From the NCBI RefSeq assembly GCF_007301515.1, contig NZ_CP041666.1:2976001-3040000 (forward strand): a stretch of DNA of 64,000 nt. The letters run 5' to 3'. This stretch comes from Radiobacillus deserti. Its GTDB lineage: Bacteria; Bacillota; Bacilli; Bacillales; Amphibacillaceae. Below the pieces are notes generated by a model. That model saw only the letters and a list, made by a program, of their open reading frames with translations, searched no databases and was not told the DNA's origin. Positions 1-9,302 of the stretch are shown here, in pieces. Each line of letters opens with the position of its first letter. The stretch's first letter is position 1. A program made the translations under genes and the position numbers.

Positions 1-26
1 GCTACTATGCTACTAATCTTTTTCAT
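1..26 (-). CDS. Start of a gene leaving the window (partial)
   Basis: An ATG at 24-26 on the minus strand opens MKKISSIV and runs off the left edge. An AGGAG-type ribosome binding site lies just upstream (about 31-40). The lysine-rich then hydrophobic opening resembles the start of a signal peptide or membrane anchor, but eight residues cannot identify the product. It is divergent from the GH18 gene at 185. Confidence 0.4.
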
Positions 27-184
27 TTCATTACTCCTCTCTCCTAATTTCCATCTATTTTCCTATTATACTAGAATAGATTGCTAGAATGTACCCCTTA
101 ATTTATTTAATTTTTTTAAGCTCCTTATGAAATCACATATCTTGGGAATACTATTTAAAAAATGCCCTTTTAAGGAGTCATACA

Positions 185-2227
185 ATGAAGGTTTTACAGG
201 AAAAGCTTGAAAAAAATGAAGATGGTTATGTCCTTTATTTACATATCGACATAGGCAATGAAGAATTTTCAAAGGATTTTGGGGAAACGATGGAAGAAGA
301 AAGCCTTCCAGACAGGCTTCGTAAATACTCCCAATCGAAATATAAACATGTCCAACTTTCTGCAATTAAGGTAGTCGTTGGATCCGTAATGGTAGCGTCT
401 ATTCTATTACCCACATCGACCAAAGCCCATGATGCATCTTTTAACATGTCGTACTTTTACTTTGGCTCTTCCTCTGCCGGGATACGAGCTGTGGATCGAA
501 CCGCTGGAAGCTTAGACGTTATTTCACCTAGTTATTTCAATCTAGATGCGAATGGAAATCTGGAATTATCGGATAGCTTCGATCCTGTATTTATTCGGGA
601 AATGCATAATCGTAATATTCGCGTCGTTCCGTTTATTAGTAACCATTGGGATCGAACACTCGGACAAAAGGCATTAGCAAATCGTGAAAATTTATCTACT
701 CAGATTGCCCAAATTGTTCAGCAGTACAATTTGGATGGAGTTAATGTAGATATTGAAAATGTAACGCATACAAGTAAGTCGGATTATACCGATTTTGTTC
801 GTCTATTATCACAAAAAATCCCACAATCGAAAGAGCTATCGGTAGCAATTGCTGCAAATCCTAATCATTGGACACTCGGTTGGCACGGTTCTTACGATAA
901 CTATGCTTTATCACAATATGCGGATTACTTAATGCTGATGGCTTATGACGAAAGCTATGAAGGAAGCGCATCTGGTCCTGTTGCAAGTATCTCTTGGGTA
1001 GAAAAATCTATTCGAGCTTTAGTTGTAGATGAAGGGGTTTCGCCTAGTAAAGTTGTGCTCGGATTACCTTTCTATGGCCGTTACTGGAATCAGTCCGAAT
1101 CACGAGGAGGATATGGTATCTCCAATAATCAAATTTCTACGGTTATCCAAACCTATAATGGTCAAATCACCTATGATAAAGCACAGGAATCCGCAAAAGC
1201 CACCTTTACCGTTCGATCAGGAGATCCAGTGACTTATATTGGAGGAAGAAAGCTTACTACCGGAACCTATGATGTTTGGTATGAAAATGAACAGTCTGTT
1301 TTAGCGAAAATCAATCTTGTGCACAAATACAACTTAAAAGGAACAGGGAGCTGGAGCTTAGGACAAGAGCACCCATCGATATGGAGTAATTGGGATATGT
1401 ATTTATCTCATCATGTGTCTAGTAACTCCACCGCAGCCTCCTTCTATAGTTTTCAGGATGTCGCCAATCATTGGGCTCGTGATGAAATGTTTTATACCTA
1501 CCAAAAAGGTTGGTATAAAGGAAGAACACCGACTACCTTTGCTCCAAACGAAAATCTTACAAGGGCCCAAGCAGCAGCCCTAATGGTGAAGGTGTTTAAC
1601 CTTAGCCCTAAACAAAGCTATACCACCTCTTCTTTTCGTGACATTTCTAATGCGCATTGGGCAAAGGATGCTATCGAGATTGCGTATCAGCATGGCATTT
1701 TCCACGGACGGCAGGATGGCAGGTTTGGCCCGAATGAATCGTTAACACGTGAGCAAATGGCCGCTGTCTTTGATAACCTTTTCCGTGATTATTACGACTC
1801 TACGAAAGTAAATGAACCTGTATATTTTCGTGATGTACAAGCATCGGATTGGTCCTATGAAGCGATTAAATCCGTGAAACAGCAAGGAATTATTGAAGGT
1901 TCAGGAGACCGTTTTCGCCCTGGCGATTCCGTTACCCGTGCGCAGATGGCCATGATTTTAACGAATGCTGCATCATTTATTGCTTCCAAAAACCAAGAAA
2001 CACTCTTTCCACAAAATTTGCAGCTAGAGAGTCAAGGCCCTGATGTATCCTTATTACAAATTTATTTAAGGCGACTAGGCTATTATTCAAACCCTGTGCA
2101 TGGGTATTATGATAGTGCCACCATGCAAGCAGTCACCGAATTTCAGTCCAATAACGGACTTTATGCAGATGGATATTTTCGGTATGATACGGCACAAGCA
2201 TTATTGCAAGCGATAAAGAACGAATAA
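185..2227 (+). CDS. GH18 glycosidase with SLH triplet and peptidoglycan-binding domain
   Basis: Surface glycoside hydrolase of family GH18 (chitinase or spore-cortex-hydrolase type), expected to cleave GlcNAc-containing glycan. The start has a TAAGGAG site 7 bases upstream. Residues 1-57 are polar, 58-81 form a membrane anchor or uncleaved signal, and about 85-410 are the GH18 barrel. The motif DGVNVDIE at 184-191 puts the general acid at Glu191, and MAYDE follows at 252-256. SLH repeats lie at about 422-466, 484-527 and 547-593, and a PG_binding_1-type domain at 614-676. The long N-terminus before the hydrophobic segment is unusual for a secreted enzyme. The gene is convergent with the next one across a shared terminator. 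Family assignment is firm; the substrate is inferred. Confidence 0.9.
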   Translation: MKVLQEKLEKNEDGYVLYLHIDIGNEEFSKDFGETMEEESLPDRLRKYSQSKYKHVQLSAIKVVVGSVMVASILLPTSTKAHDASFNMSYFYFGSSSAGIRAVDRTAGSLDVISPSYFNLDANGNLELSDSFDPVFIREMHNRNIRVVPFISNHWDRTLGQKALANRENLSTQIAQIVQQYNLDGVNVDIENVTHTSKSDYTDFVRLLSQKIPQSKELSVAIAANPNHWTLGWHGSYDNYALSQYADYLMLMAYDESYEGSASGPVASISWVEKSIRALVVDEGVSPSKVVLGLPFYGRYWNQSESRGGYGISNNQISTVIQTYNGQITYDKAQESAKATFTVRSGDPVTYIGGRKLTTGTYDVWYENEQSVLAKINLVHKYNLKGTGSWSLGQEHPSIWSNWDMYLSHHVSSNSTAASFYSFQDVANHWARDEMFYTYQKGWYKGRTPTTFAPNENLTRAQAAALMVKVFNLSPKQSYTTSSFRDISNAHWAKDAIEIAYQHGIFHGRQDGRFGPNESLTREQMAAVFDNLFRDYYDSTKVNEPVYFRDVQASDWSYEAIKSVKQQGIIEGSGDRFRPGDSVTRAQMAMILTNAASFIASKNQETLFPQNLQLESQGPDVSLLQIYLRRLGYYSNPVHGYYDSATMQAVTEFQSNNGLYADGYFRYDTAQALLQAIKNE

Positions 2228-2257
2228 AAAGGATAAACCAAGTGGTTTATCCTTTTT
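2226..2257. terminator. Bidirectional terminator between convergent genes
   Basis: A perfect 15-bp stem (2226-2240 with 2243-2257) with a 2-base gap has A-run and T-run ends, so it can terminate both the plus-strand GH18 gene and the minus-strand gene ending at 2264. Confidence 0.9.
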
Positions 2258-2263
2258 CGCTCT

Positions 2264-4027
2264 TTATTGATTTGCTTTTTGTTGAGTCAAATATAAGAAT
2301 GTTGCAAACTGTCCCCGACTTACAGGCTCATCAGGACGGAAATCTTTGAGTTGATTGGTAATGCCTAAGTTAGCTAAAATTTGCACATTTTGTTTGTGAG
2401 AAGCACTCACATTTGATAGGTTAATAGATACATTGGTACCAGTACTCGTTAATCCATATGCATTAACAAGCGTTGAAGCCATTTGTTCCCTTGTTAATAA
2501 TTGATCTGGATTATAGTTCCCACCACTACCTTTAAATATTCCTGCCTTCGCAACAGCAGCGATAAACTCGGAATATAGGTCCGTTGATTTCACATCTTTA
2601 AAATAATCTTCAACCGTTGATTTTGCTGGTGTTGTTAAACCTAGCGCTCTTGTAAACATAATCGCAGCGTGTGGACGACTCAACTCTTTATTTACACCGA
2701 ACGTTCCATCTCCATAGCCTTGAATTCCGCGCTCTGTTAACCATTGGATCCCTTCGTAATGAGACCCCATCACTTGTAAGTCAGAATAATATACTTGTCC
2801 AGGTTCTTTCGCAACTGCCATTAGAATAGTAGAAACGGAACGCTGAACTCCGTCTGATGGAGAATTCGCAAGCTCCAATAGCTTCTCTCCAGGGTAACGT
2901 ACACCCATTGTTGTAGAGCCGCCACCATCAAGATTTAACGCTCTATCTGCGCCTAGACTAACTAGATATTTCGCAAACTCCGTAAGATTCATTCCATTAC
3001 TATAACCTGCTTGACGACCATCAACCGTTACGAAGAAAACACGGTTTCTTGTACTATCAATTGCCACTGCCGTACGAGGCGCTCTTTCGCTTGCTCTGTA
3101 ACTATTTGGATCCATGGATAAGTTAACATGTCCATTTTCCACTAATAGCGGACCACTTGCCAAAATGAAGGAAGAGTTTTTCCATTTGCTATCAATATCA
3201 ACAGATACAGAAATGGTATCCCCTACCTTTACTTTAGATAAGTTCGTCGAGCCAACACCAGTTCCCGAAAGAACAAATCCGTTCGTTGGAATCTCAGTCT
3301 TTGTCTTGTCCCCGTAAGGACGAACAGCTGTTACTTCTCCTGTATAGGTTCCACCGAATTGTAAAGAAGGAGCTTTTGGCAATGTGACAACTACTTCTGT
3401 TCCGTAATGATTGGTTTCCGTATAGGTACTGGAGAAATCAGAGGTATATAAAATGGTTTCCTGTGATAAACGTTGTTTGTTTGTGCTTGTAATATCAAAT
3501 GTTTTTCCGTCATGCGTATAGGTTAAATCTAAATTGTAATAATCAATAATTCCTTTTCCATCCTTATCAATTCCAAATGCAATTGGGTCATTGACATAGT
3601 ATTCTTCTCCATCTGATACAACGCCTGCGTTAAGCAATTTATTATTTTTAGATACTAGATACATAGATTGCCCGAATTGAAAGAAAGAGCCGTTTATCGC
3701 TCCAACCACCCGGTGTCCTGCCTTGCTAAATTGTCTAGCACGCGTAATTGTTGGAACTAGCTTATTAATTTCTGTAGGTACCCCTACTTCTACTGCTGTG
3801 TTTGAATTGCCAATATTTACATTCAACACTCTGACAGCTTGATTTGTGCTGGAATCTGATAGTCTAATATCCTTATAGGAAACTCCATCAGAAACGCGAA
3901 AAGACTCTTTAACCTTCGTAGTAGCCGCTTCTGAAGCCTGTGGAAAACTACCAAAAATTAAGAGAATAACCAAAAATAATAGCCCTGCCTTATACCTTAC
4001 GTTTTTATCTTGTTGTCTCTTACCCAA
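2264..4027 (-). CDS. SLH-anchored phosphodiester glycosidase (NAGPA family)
   Basis: Secreted protein with a signal peptide (residues 1-34) and a domain of the N-acetylglucosamine-1-phosphodiester alpha-N-acetylglucosaminidase family at about 105-405. Hallmarks seen are GAINGSFF (109-116), ERAPRTAVAI (314-323), VTVDGRQ (333-339) and NLDGGGSTTM (365-374). Three SLH repeats at about 413-455, 476-517 and 536-575 would hold it to the wall. Relatives remove sugar from phosphodiesters and are often tied to exopolysaccharide or teichoic-acid metabolism, so a wall-glycopolymer substrate is inferred. SLH is C-terminal here, as in the GH18 neighbour, but N-terminal in the other SLH proteins of the window. 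Confidence 0.88.
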   Translation of the reverse strand: MGKRQQDKNVRYKAGLLFLVILLIFGSFPQASEAATTKVKESFRVSDGVSYKDIRLSDSSTNQAVRVLNVNIGNSNTAVEVGVPTEINKLVPTITRARQFSKAGHRVVGAINGSFFQFGQSMYLVSKNNKLLNAGVVSDGEEYYVNDPIAFGIDKDGKGIIDYYNLDLTYTHDGKTFDITSTNKQRLSQETILYTSDFSSTYTETNHYGTEVVVTLPKAPSLQFGGTYTGEVTAVRPYGDKTKTEIPTNGFVLSGTGVGSTNLSKVKVGDTISVSVDIDSKWKNSSFILASGPLLVENGHVNLSMDPNSYRASERAPRTAVAIDSTRNRVFFVTVDGRQAGYSNGMNLTEFAKYLVSLGADRALNLDGGGSTTMGVRYPGEKLLELANSPSDGVQRSVSTILMAVAKEPGQVYYSDLQVMGSHYEGIQWLTERGIQGYGDGTFGVNKELSRPHAAIMFTRALGLTTPAKSTVEDYFKDVKSTDLYSEFIAAVAKAGIFKGSGGNYNPDQLLTREQMASTLVNAYGLTSTGTNVSINLSNVSASHKQNVQILANLGITNQLKDFRPDEPVSRGQFATFLYLTQQKANQ

Positions 4028-4171
4028 TATGTATCCCCCGTTCTCTTCAAAAATTTACCTTTCTAGTATATCTATTTATCTATTATTTTTCTATATGATT
4101 CGACAAAAAAATAGAAAATGAGAGATTCGACTTATATAAAGTCTATGAGGGAAGAAATTCATTTGAAAAAC

Positions 4172-4205
4172 AAAAAATCTCCGGCCTATTGACCGGAGAT
4201 TTTTT
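4172..4205. terminator. Terminator after the SLH-gene remnant
   Basis: Perfect 13-bp stem (4172-4184 with 4193-4205) with an 8-base loop and A/T tails. It lies directly after the stop of the decayed reading frame at 4208, so it was probably the terminator of the lost gene; it also faces the start side of the gene at 4027. Confidence 0.85.
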
Positions 4206-4207
4206 AC

Positions 4208-4438
4208 TTATGAGGTTGTGCCTCGAAGCTGATCGATAGCCTCCTGAAGCAAACGAGCAGACTCTGTGACTTCATCTTCCGTAATCAATCGATTCTGGTG
4301 AACCTTTTGTGCTTGAAGCATCTGATTCATTAACGCTCTGTATTCATTGGATGTGTTCATATGATCCATTTTCATTGCTTTAAGAAGAGCTTCCGCTTCT
4401 GATATTTTGGTGGATAATGGTCTTCGACTAATGTTTAT
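4208..4438 (-). pseudogene. 3' remnant of an SLH surface-protein gene
   Basis: A 76-codon open frame bounded upstream by TGA (4439-4441) and without a convincing start or ribosome site. Its translation aligns with the last 64 or so residues of the adjacent 987-residue protein: both show KI.EAE..LK, then NT...Y..L, then DEV, then AI near the end. It is therefore the C-terminal helical domain of a lost paralogue, with its terminator preserved at 4172-4205. An internal ATG at 4373-4375 could in theory start a 54-residue protein, but has no good ribosome site. Confidence 0.65.
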
Positions 4439-4517
4439 TCATTTGTTATATACCGTTGGATGTGTATCCAACTTTCTCCTTTATTTTGTTTTAATGAATT
4501 TACTAACCTATACTTCA

Positions 4518-4558
4518 TACGCGCGCCTTTTACGCGAATACATAAAAGACGCACGCTA
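4518..4558 (-). terminator. Imperfect hairpin after the 987-residue SLH gene
   Basis: Arms at about 4519-4532 and 4543-4556 pair at 12 of 14 positions, 36 bases past the stop codon at 4594. There is no clear U-run, so termination is uncertain. Confidence 0.35.
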
Positions 4559-4593
4559 TTAAAATACTAATCTATTTTATAAAATAAGTTGGA

Positions 4594-7557
4594 TTAACCA
4601 TTTCTTACTGCTTGAATAGCCACGTCAATTCCAGTTTGACAATCGATTACTTCATCGATAGATAGTGGTAATTGGCGATAGATTTTAAAAGCATCCATCG
4701 TTACTTGGAATAATTCTTCGTATGCAGCAGTAGTATTTTTCTTATCGATTAGCAATTGCTTCAGTGTAGATTCTGCTTCTATAATCTTTTTGTAAAGAGT
4801 AGCTCTGTTAAAAGCAGGAGCTAGTTCGAAGTCGTTCATTTCGTCCGTGATACTGTGAGTTACCTGTTTTAACTTTTCTGCAGTATCTGCAACCTCTCCT
4901 TCAACAGGAGCTTGTAAGAGATTTTCTCCTTCCACTTTTAATTCTTCCACCAAACGAATAGTCGTTTCAGGCACCTTTTGTTTCACCTTCAAATCTTGAG
5001 CTAATGATGAATACTTCTCGGCTAAGTTGGTGTAATATTTCAGTTTTGCCAAGTCCAGAGTTACCTTTACATCATTAATATCATTCCCATTTTCATCAAC
5101 GACTTTTATCGTACTATTATTCTTCGTTATTTCACCTATCCCCGACACCTGCACACCAATAAGCGAAAGATCTGTCATCGTATGCACATGGTCAATTCCG
5201 AAGTCACTTCTATAGAGCTTTTTGCTATCTAATCTTTCTACAATCAACTCACTAAGCGCTATTTGAAAGAAAGGTGCCTCCCCAGAAGAATCAGAAAGGA
5301 ATGTTGGACCCTTCACGTTTGTACCTGACCCTACCAAGTCGCCTGAAAATGTTTCACCTTCATTGTCTATGGAAATGGCTTCTAAGTCGGACGAGTTAAT
5401 ACCAAGACTTACAGCACCTCGTATATCAAGCATCGAATCCGGTTCTCCCTGCACGTTTAAAAGTAAGCCGCCATAACCTATATCTTCATTCGGGGTAGTG
5501 AAATTTAACCAGTGGTAACGTAGGTTTTGAATTAGCAATGTCCCACCAGTGTTTTTTAAGTCTTTTACATTTAGGTAATCAATAGAGCTATCAGCAAAAT
5601 CATAGACTTGCTGTTGCCCAGTTGGGGTATCAACTTGATATATGGTAACAGGTTTATCTATATGAATCGGTTTGTCTAGCTTAAATCCTTGATTCATATA
5701 GATTTTTTCAATATGCGGGGTTTTTAACGCATATTCTAATTCCGATTTATTCGTTACATATATCGATCTACCGTTATCAGCAAACTTCAGGACATGGAGG
5801 ATAAAGTAAATCGGCTTTGCATAACCCTCTACTTGCCCTTTAAATGTGTATTCATCCGTTACGGAAAAATCAATCGCTGACGTATCGCTTTCCCACGTCA
5901 CATGTCGATATTCCCGCTTATCATTGCTAAGCGAAACTAGTAAACTTGTAGGTAGTGTATAATTCCCACCAATACCGACTGATGCCTCCGTTCCATTTAC
6001 TCCTGTGACTCTTGGAGCAGATGGGGTACTCGGAACTGTTGGTGCCTGGTAATCCGGATTCGGTTGGCCATTAATAGAACGTATATTTTTCCGAACTTCA
6101 TCGTAATTTCTAATTACTGCGGTTGGATCGGTACCTTCAGATAGTTGTAAATTATTTATTTCAAGATTAGAACTAACAGTATGGGGTGCAATCGAATCAA
6201 AGACAAGAAGATTTATCCGTGCGTTCCCTTTAATATCCAATGGCTGTTTAGCCAATACACGAACCCGTTCTATCTTCCCATCTAATTCACTTCCACTTGA
6301 TCCATCATGCAATTCTATATGAGGTTCTTCTCCAGAATCGGCAGACACTTGTACTCGTGCTGACAGTGCAAGATCTAGCACAGACGGTATGTGTAAAGCG
6401 GAAAACATCACATCAGGCAGTCCTCCATATACAACTCCAGCATGTACACCATTAAATGTTATGTGGGCACCGCTTGGTTCTGGTCCTGTTCCCAACTCCT
6501 GAACTTTAGCCGCTGTGTGTGCTTTCTTCTCGCCTAGATAGGTCTCCCCTTTTATCGTTACTTGTTGAATATCCAGTCTGTTCTCTACTTTTTCATCCAC
6601 AATAAAGTCTTGATTTATGATAAGGTCTTGAACAGTTAGGTAATCTCCTGATACCTTGAAATGTCCATTAATGCTCACACCAGCCCCATCCAAGTGGAGT
6701 GAATTTGTCTCCGTACCACTTGTACGAAGCTCTAGGTATTGAATTGATGTAATTACTCGATCTTGGGCAGAAAAATCAACAACAGCTCCCTGCAAAACAG
6801 CCGCGTTGTTTTCAGCAAATAATCCGGATAATGCTGGTACATATTGATAAGAAACGTTGTTTATCGTTACTTCTCCATTTTCTAGTGACTCTATCTTTCC
6901 GTAGTGCATTGCTTTCGTTTTCAGTTTGTTCAAAAAGATAGCAAATTGAACCCTTTTCACGGATTCACTTCCTGCAAAATAACGGGTTCCATCTTGTGCT
7001 TGTTTTCCTATGGAGATTCCGTGCTGTGCTAGTGTGCGGACACTTTCTTGGTGGGAAGGGTCGATTTCTTTGAAGTCTGTAAATGCTACAGGAGTATGTA
7101 GAGCATAAAGGTCATATGCTTGAACGAACACAGTGGCGACTTGCGCTCTCGTAATGGACCGGTTCCCTAAAAACTTTCCATTGCTACCTTTGAAAATTCC
7201 CGCTTCGGTAACTGCGGCAATCTCTTTCGCATATAAGCTCGTTTCATCCACATCCGAATAGGCAGCTAGTATTTGCTTTATGTTAGACGGAATAGGTAAT
7301 TGTAATGCATGTGAGAGTAATACTGCAGCGTGGTTTCTAGAGATATTCCTATAAGGTTTAAAGGTTTGATCATTGTATCCGTGTAAAATGTTCTCCTTTA
7401 CTAAGGACATAACATCTTCGTATCCTTGATCTCCCGGCTTTAAATCCTTGAATGTCACTTCTGAGGCGTTCATCTTTCCAGAGGATGGAAAAGCGACAAA
7501 CATACAAATCATTAGAATCGTGCTTACATGAATCCAAATTAATTTTCTTTTATTCAT
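4594..7557 (-). CDS. Large SLH surface protein, beta-rich, unknown function
   Basis: A 987-residue secreted protein: signal peptide (1-31), three N-terminal SLH repeats (about 36-78, 96-137, 158-205), then a region of short repeated beta-strand-like stretches (about 220-500) with many GXXXING and VxxLxI units, resembling a right-handed parallel beta-helix. A proline-rich linker (VPSTPSAP) follows, a second beta-rich part (about 600-830), and an alpha-helical C-terminal domain (about 850-987). It has no recognised enzymatic motif. It is paralogous to the proteins at 15626 and 44939, with the same domain order and a shared NINGQ.NP.Y-like junction (here SINGQPNPDY). An adhesive or S-layer role is an inference. 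Confidence 0.85.
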   Translation of the reverse strand: MNKRKLIWIHVSTILMICMFVAFPSSGKMNASEVTFKDLKPGDQGYEDVMSLVKENILHGYNDQTFKPYRNISRNHAAVLLSHALQLPIPSNIKQILAAYSDVDETSLYAKEIAAVTEAGIFKGSNGKFLGNRSITRAQVATVFVQAYDLYALHTPVAFTDFKEIDPSHQESVRTLAQHGISIGKQAQDGTRYFAGSESVKRVQFAIFLNKLKTKAMHYGKIESLENGEVTINNVSYQYVPALSGLFAENNAAVLQGAVVDFSAQDRVITSIQYLELRTSGTETNSLHLDGAGVSINGHFKVSGDYLTVQDLIINQDFIVDEKVENRLDIQQVTIKGETYLGEKKAHTAAKVQELGTGPEPSGAHITFNGVHAGVVYGGLPDVMFSALHIPSVLDLALSARVQVSADSGEEPHIELHDGSSGSELDGKIERVRVLAKQPLDIKGNARINLLVFDSIAPHTVSSNLEINNLQLSEGTDPTAVIRNYDEVRKNIRSINGQPNPDYQAPTVPSTPSAPRVTGVNGTEASVGIGGNYTLPTSLLVSLSNDKREYRHVTWESDTSAIDFSVTDEYTFKGQVEGYAKPIYFILHVLKFADNGRSIYVTNKSELEYALKTPHIEKIYMNQGFKLDKPIHIDKPVTIYQVDTPTGQQQVYDFADSSIDYLNVKDLKNTGGTLLIQNLRYHWLNFTTPNEDIGYGGLLLNVQGEPDSMLDIRGAVSLGINSSDLEAISIDNEGETFSGDLVGSGTNVKGPTFLSDSSGEAPFFQIALSELIVERLDSKKLYRSDFGIDHVHTMTDLSLIGVQVSGIGEITKNNSTIKVVDENGNDINDVKVTLDLAKLKYYTNLAEKYSSLAQDLKVKQKVPETTIRLVEELKVEGENLLQAPVEGEVADTAEKLKQVTHSITDEMNDFELAPAFNRATLYKKIIEAESTLKQLLIDKKNTTAAYEELFQVTMDAFKIYRQLPLSIDEVIDCQTGIDVAIQAVRNG

Positions 7558-7706
7558 TTGTCTATAACTGGCAATACAAAAACAGCATCTCCTTTATTTA
7601 GTTTTAGTAAATTATACCATCATTTTGTAGTTCGTTATGTAAATTTTTTGAATTGCACAGAAAATATGTTGTTTTTCACATATAAACTGCATAGAAAACA
7701 CATTCT

Positions 7707-7721
7707 ATGTTAAAATAACAT
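7707..7721. promoter_or_regulatory. Perfect palindrome before the SnoaL-like gene
   Basis: ATGTTA-AAA-TAACAT, a perfect inverted repeat 23 bases before the GTG start at 7745. It overlaps an AT-rich TAAAAT that could serve as a -10 box. It may be an operator; no regulator can be assigned. Confidence 0.3.
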
Positions 7722-7744
7722 ATTAAAAATGAAGGATGACATAC

Positions 7745-8146
7745 GTGACAAACAACGAAAAAGATGTGCAGGCGTTTCAAAAAATGCACGATATTTATAA
7801 TGCAGATTGGGATCGAGCTTTAACGGTGGGGGAAATGACTACGAAAGACAGGCTGGCAGATTCCTTTTTTATCATCTTCTTATTCAACAATGCCGATAAG
7901 CCACTTGTCATTGAGCGTACGGAAGCAATAGCAACCTTAGAGCAAGCCATTCAAAACTTATCTGGTGCAAGCAGACAAGTTCAAAATAGAGCAATCCGCT
8001 TCCGGGACTCGGATAACGTCGCTGTGTTTTATGAGCAATCCGTCGAAAAAGAGGGACGTGTTTTAGCCAGGTTATTCATGATTGAGGACTGGCAAAAAAT
8101 GGATGGAACGTGGATGATTGTACGAGAAACAATGGAAACTGTATAA
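7745..8146 (+). CDS. SnoaL/DUF4440-like protein
   Basis: A 133-residue cytoplasmic protein with an NTF2-like pattern: an N-terminal helix pair (VQAFQKMHDIYNADWDRAL), then strands ending in DGTWMIVRETME, as in DUF4440 or SnoaL-like folds. The GTG at 7745 is chosen because GAAGG at 7731-7735 is 9 bases upstream of it, whereas the ATG at 7736 abuts that site. No catalytic residues can be named; such proteins range from isomerases to small-ligand binders. It is monocistronic between minus-strand genes. Confidence 0.6.
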   Translation: MTNNEKDVQAFQKMHDIYNADWDRALTVGEMTTKDRLADSFFIIFLFNNADKPLVIERTEAIATLEQAIQNLSGASRQVQNRAIRFRDSDNVAVFYEQSVEKEGRVLARLFMIEDWQKMDGTWMIVRETMETV

Positions 8147-8184
8147 GGCTAGAAAGAGCAATTAGGAAGCTGCTCCATGCAGTA

Positions 8185-8415
8185 TTAGCTATTGGAAGTC
8201 AAAAAGTAGAAAGAAACAAAGAGTTGTACTACAACTCCGACAATGCTGCAGATTAAGCCTGAGGCAATAAATCCATTCGCCTCTTCCTTCCAGGATTTTC
8301 TTGAAACGATAATTCCGACAACACTAAGAATCAGCCCGATAAATGGGAGGATGATAGAAAGAATTACTAGTGTTGAAGGTATTGAGCCATTACGGCTCGA
8401 TACAATTGTTTCCAT
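8185..8415 (-). CDS. DUF4190-like small membrane protein
   Basis: A 76-residue protein with two membrane helices (about 13-37 and 49-72) joined by a short loop with SRKSWKEEANG, the pattern of DUF4190 proteins (GL.LSVVGIIVS...GFI.SGLICSIVG). An AAGGAG site precedes the ATG. Function is unknown. It may be transcribed with the small membrane gene and GNAT gene upstream on the same strand. Confidence 0.7.
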   Translation of the reverse strand: METIVSSRNGSIPSTLVILSIILPFIGLILSVVGIIVSRKSWKEEANGFIASGLICSIVGVVVQLFVSFYFLTSNS

Positions 8416-8470
8416 CGTTTCATTCTCCTTTCATAATAAATGGAATCAAGAGTAAAGCGGATTTTAGACT

Positions 8471-8650
8471 TCAAAATCGCCACATGTAATCCCAATGCCA
8501 GATTACACTAAAAACTAGAGGAAGACACAATACAGACAGGCTAATTTTCCCTACAAATCCTGCACCGAGAACGATAAAAAAAGATGTGACGGATAGGATG
8601 ACAAGTACGAAAAAATAACCTACATGCACAAAGGCTTTTTTCAAAATCAT
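8471..8650 (-). CDS. Small membrane protein
   Basis: About 59 residues with two hydrophobic helices. Three starts are possible: GTG at 8653, ATG at 8650 and TTG at 8644. The AGGAAGGTGA site fits the TTG (giving MKKAFVHVGYFF) as well as the ATG. No family recognised. It lies between a GNAT gene and the DUF4190-like gene, all on the minus strand. Confidence 0.5.
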   Translation of the reverse strand: MILKKAFVHVGYFFVLVILSVTSFFIVLGAGFVGKISLSVLCLPLVFSVIWHWDYMWRF

Positions 8651-8679
8651 CACCTTCCTCTTGTTACTGAATTCAATTA

Positions 8680-9135
8680 TTAAATCTCTTTCTCCATTTT
8701 AACACTTGACTCTAAATAACCCAGCTTTTCATACAGTCCTCGTGCAATTTTGTTATTCCCAAACACATGTAGCCCTATCTTTTTCAAGCCTAATTCCTTT
8801 GCTACTTCTTCTATTTCTTTCATTGCTTGTTTTCCATAACCACGCCCTTGATAGCCTTCCCAGATGTTAATGTCATATATAAATCCCCTCTCGTCTGTCT
8901 GTTTGGCTAACCAGATCATCCCAACTTCTTGATTATGGTCTCGTATCGTAAAAAGTTTATGGTTTTCCGTTTTTTCTCCATCAGGTAGTAGCTTTTCAAA
9001 TTGTTTCGCTGCCTTGTTCATAGCCTCTTCTTGCTTCCAGTTACCTGCTTTCACATGCTCATCCGCATAATTTTTAACCGCATAACTAAGATACCGCTTA
9101 TATTCACTAGCGTTCATTTCATCCAATCTAATCAA
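8680..9135 (-). CDS. GNAT family N-acetyltransferase
   Basis: A 151-residue acetyltransferase. The acetyl-CoA-binding motif A is visible as GYQGRGYGKQAM (about 95-106), preceded by the beta4 strand FIYDINIWE and followed by GLKKIGLHVFGNNKIARGLYEKLGY, the usual C-terminal motif B. Such enzymes transfer acetyl from acetyl-CoA to an amine on a protein or small molecule; the substrate cannot be predicted. The start is the first ATG, with a GGGGGAGAT site upstream. Confidence 0.85.
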   Translation of the reverse strand: MIRLDEMNASEYKRYLSYAVKNYADEHVKAGNWKQEEAMNKAAKQFEKLLPDGEKTENHKLFTIRDHNQEVGMIWLAKQTDERGFIYDINIWEGYQGRGYGKQAMKEIEEVAKELGLKKIGLHVFGNNKIARGLYEKLGYLESSVKMEKEI

Positions 9136-9302
9136 TTAGATCTCCCCCTTTCGTTCGTAACGTTTCAACGTGAATATAAATAATCAACGAGTTTTTAATT
9201 TCCAGTTGTTGTCTTCTATGACTCTAGCATGGTCGGTATGTGCCTAGTATTTGAATTTATCTTTTATCTATTTGTATCATTTTAATATAAGATTCCAGTT
9301 GT

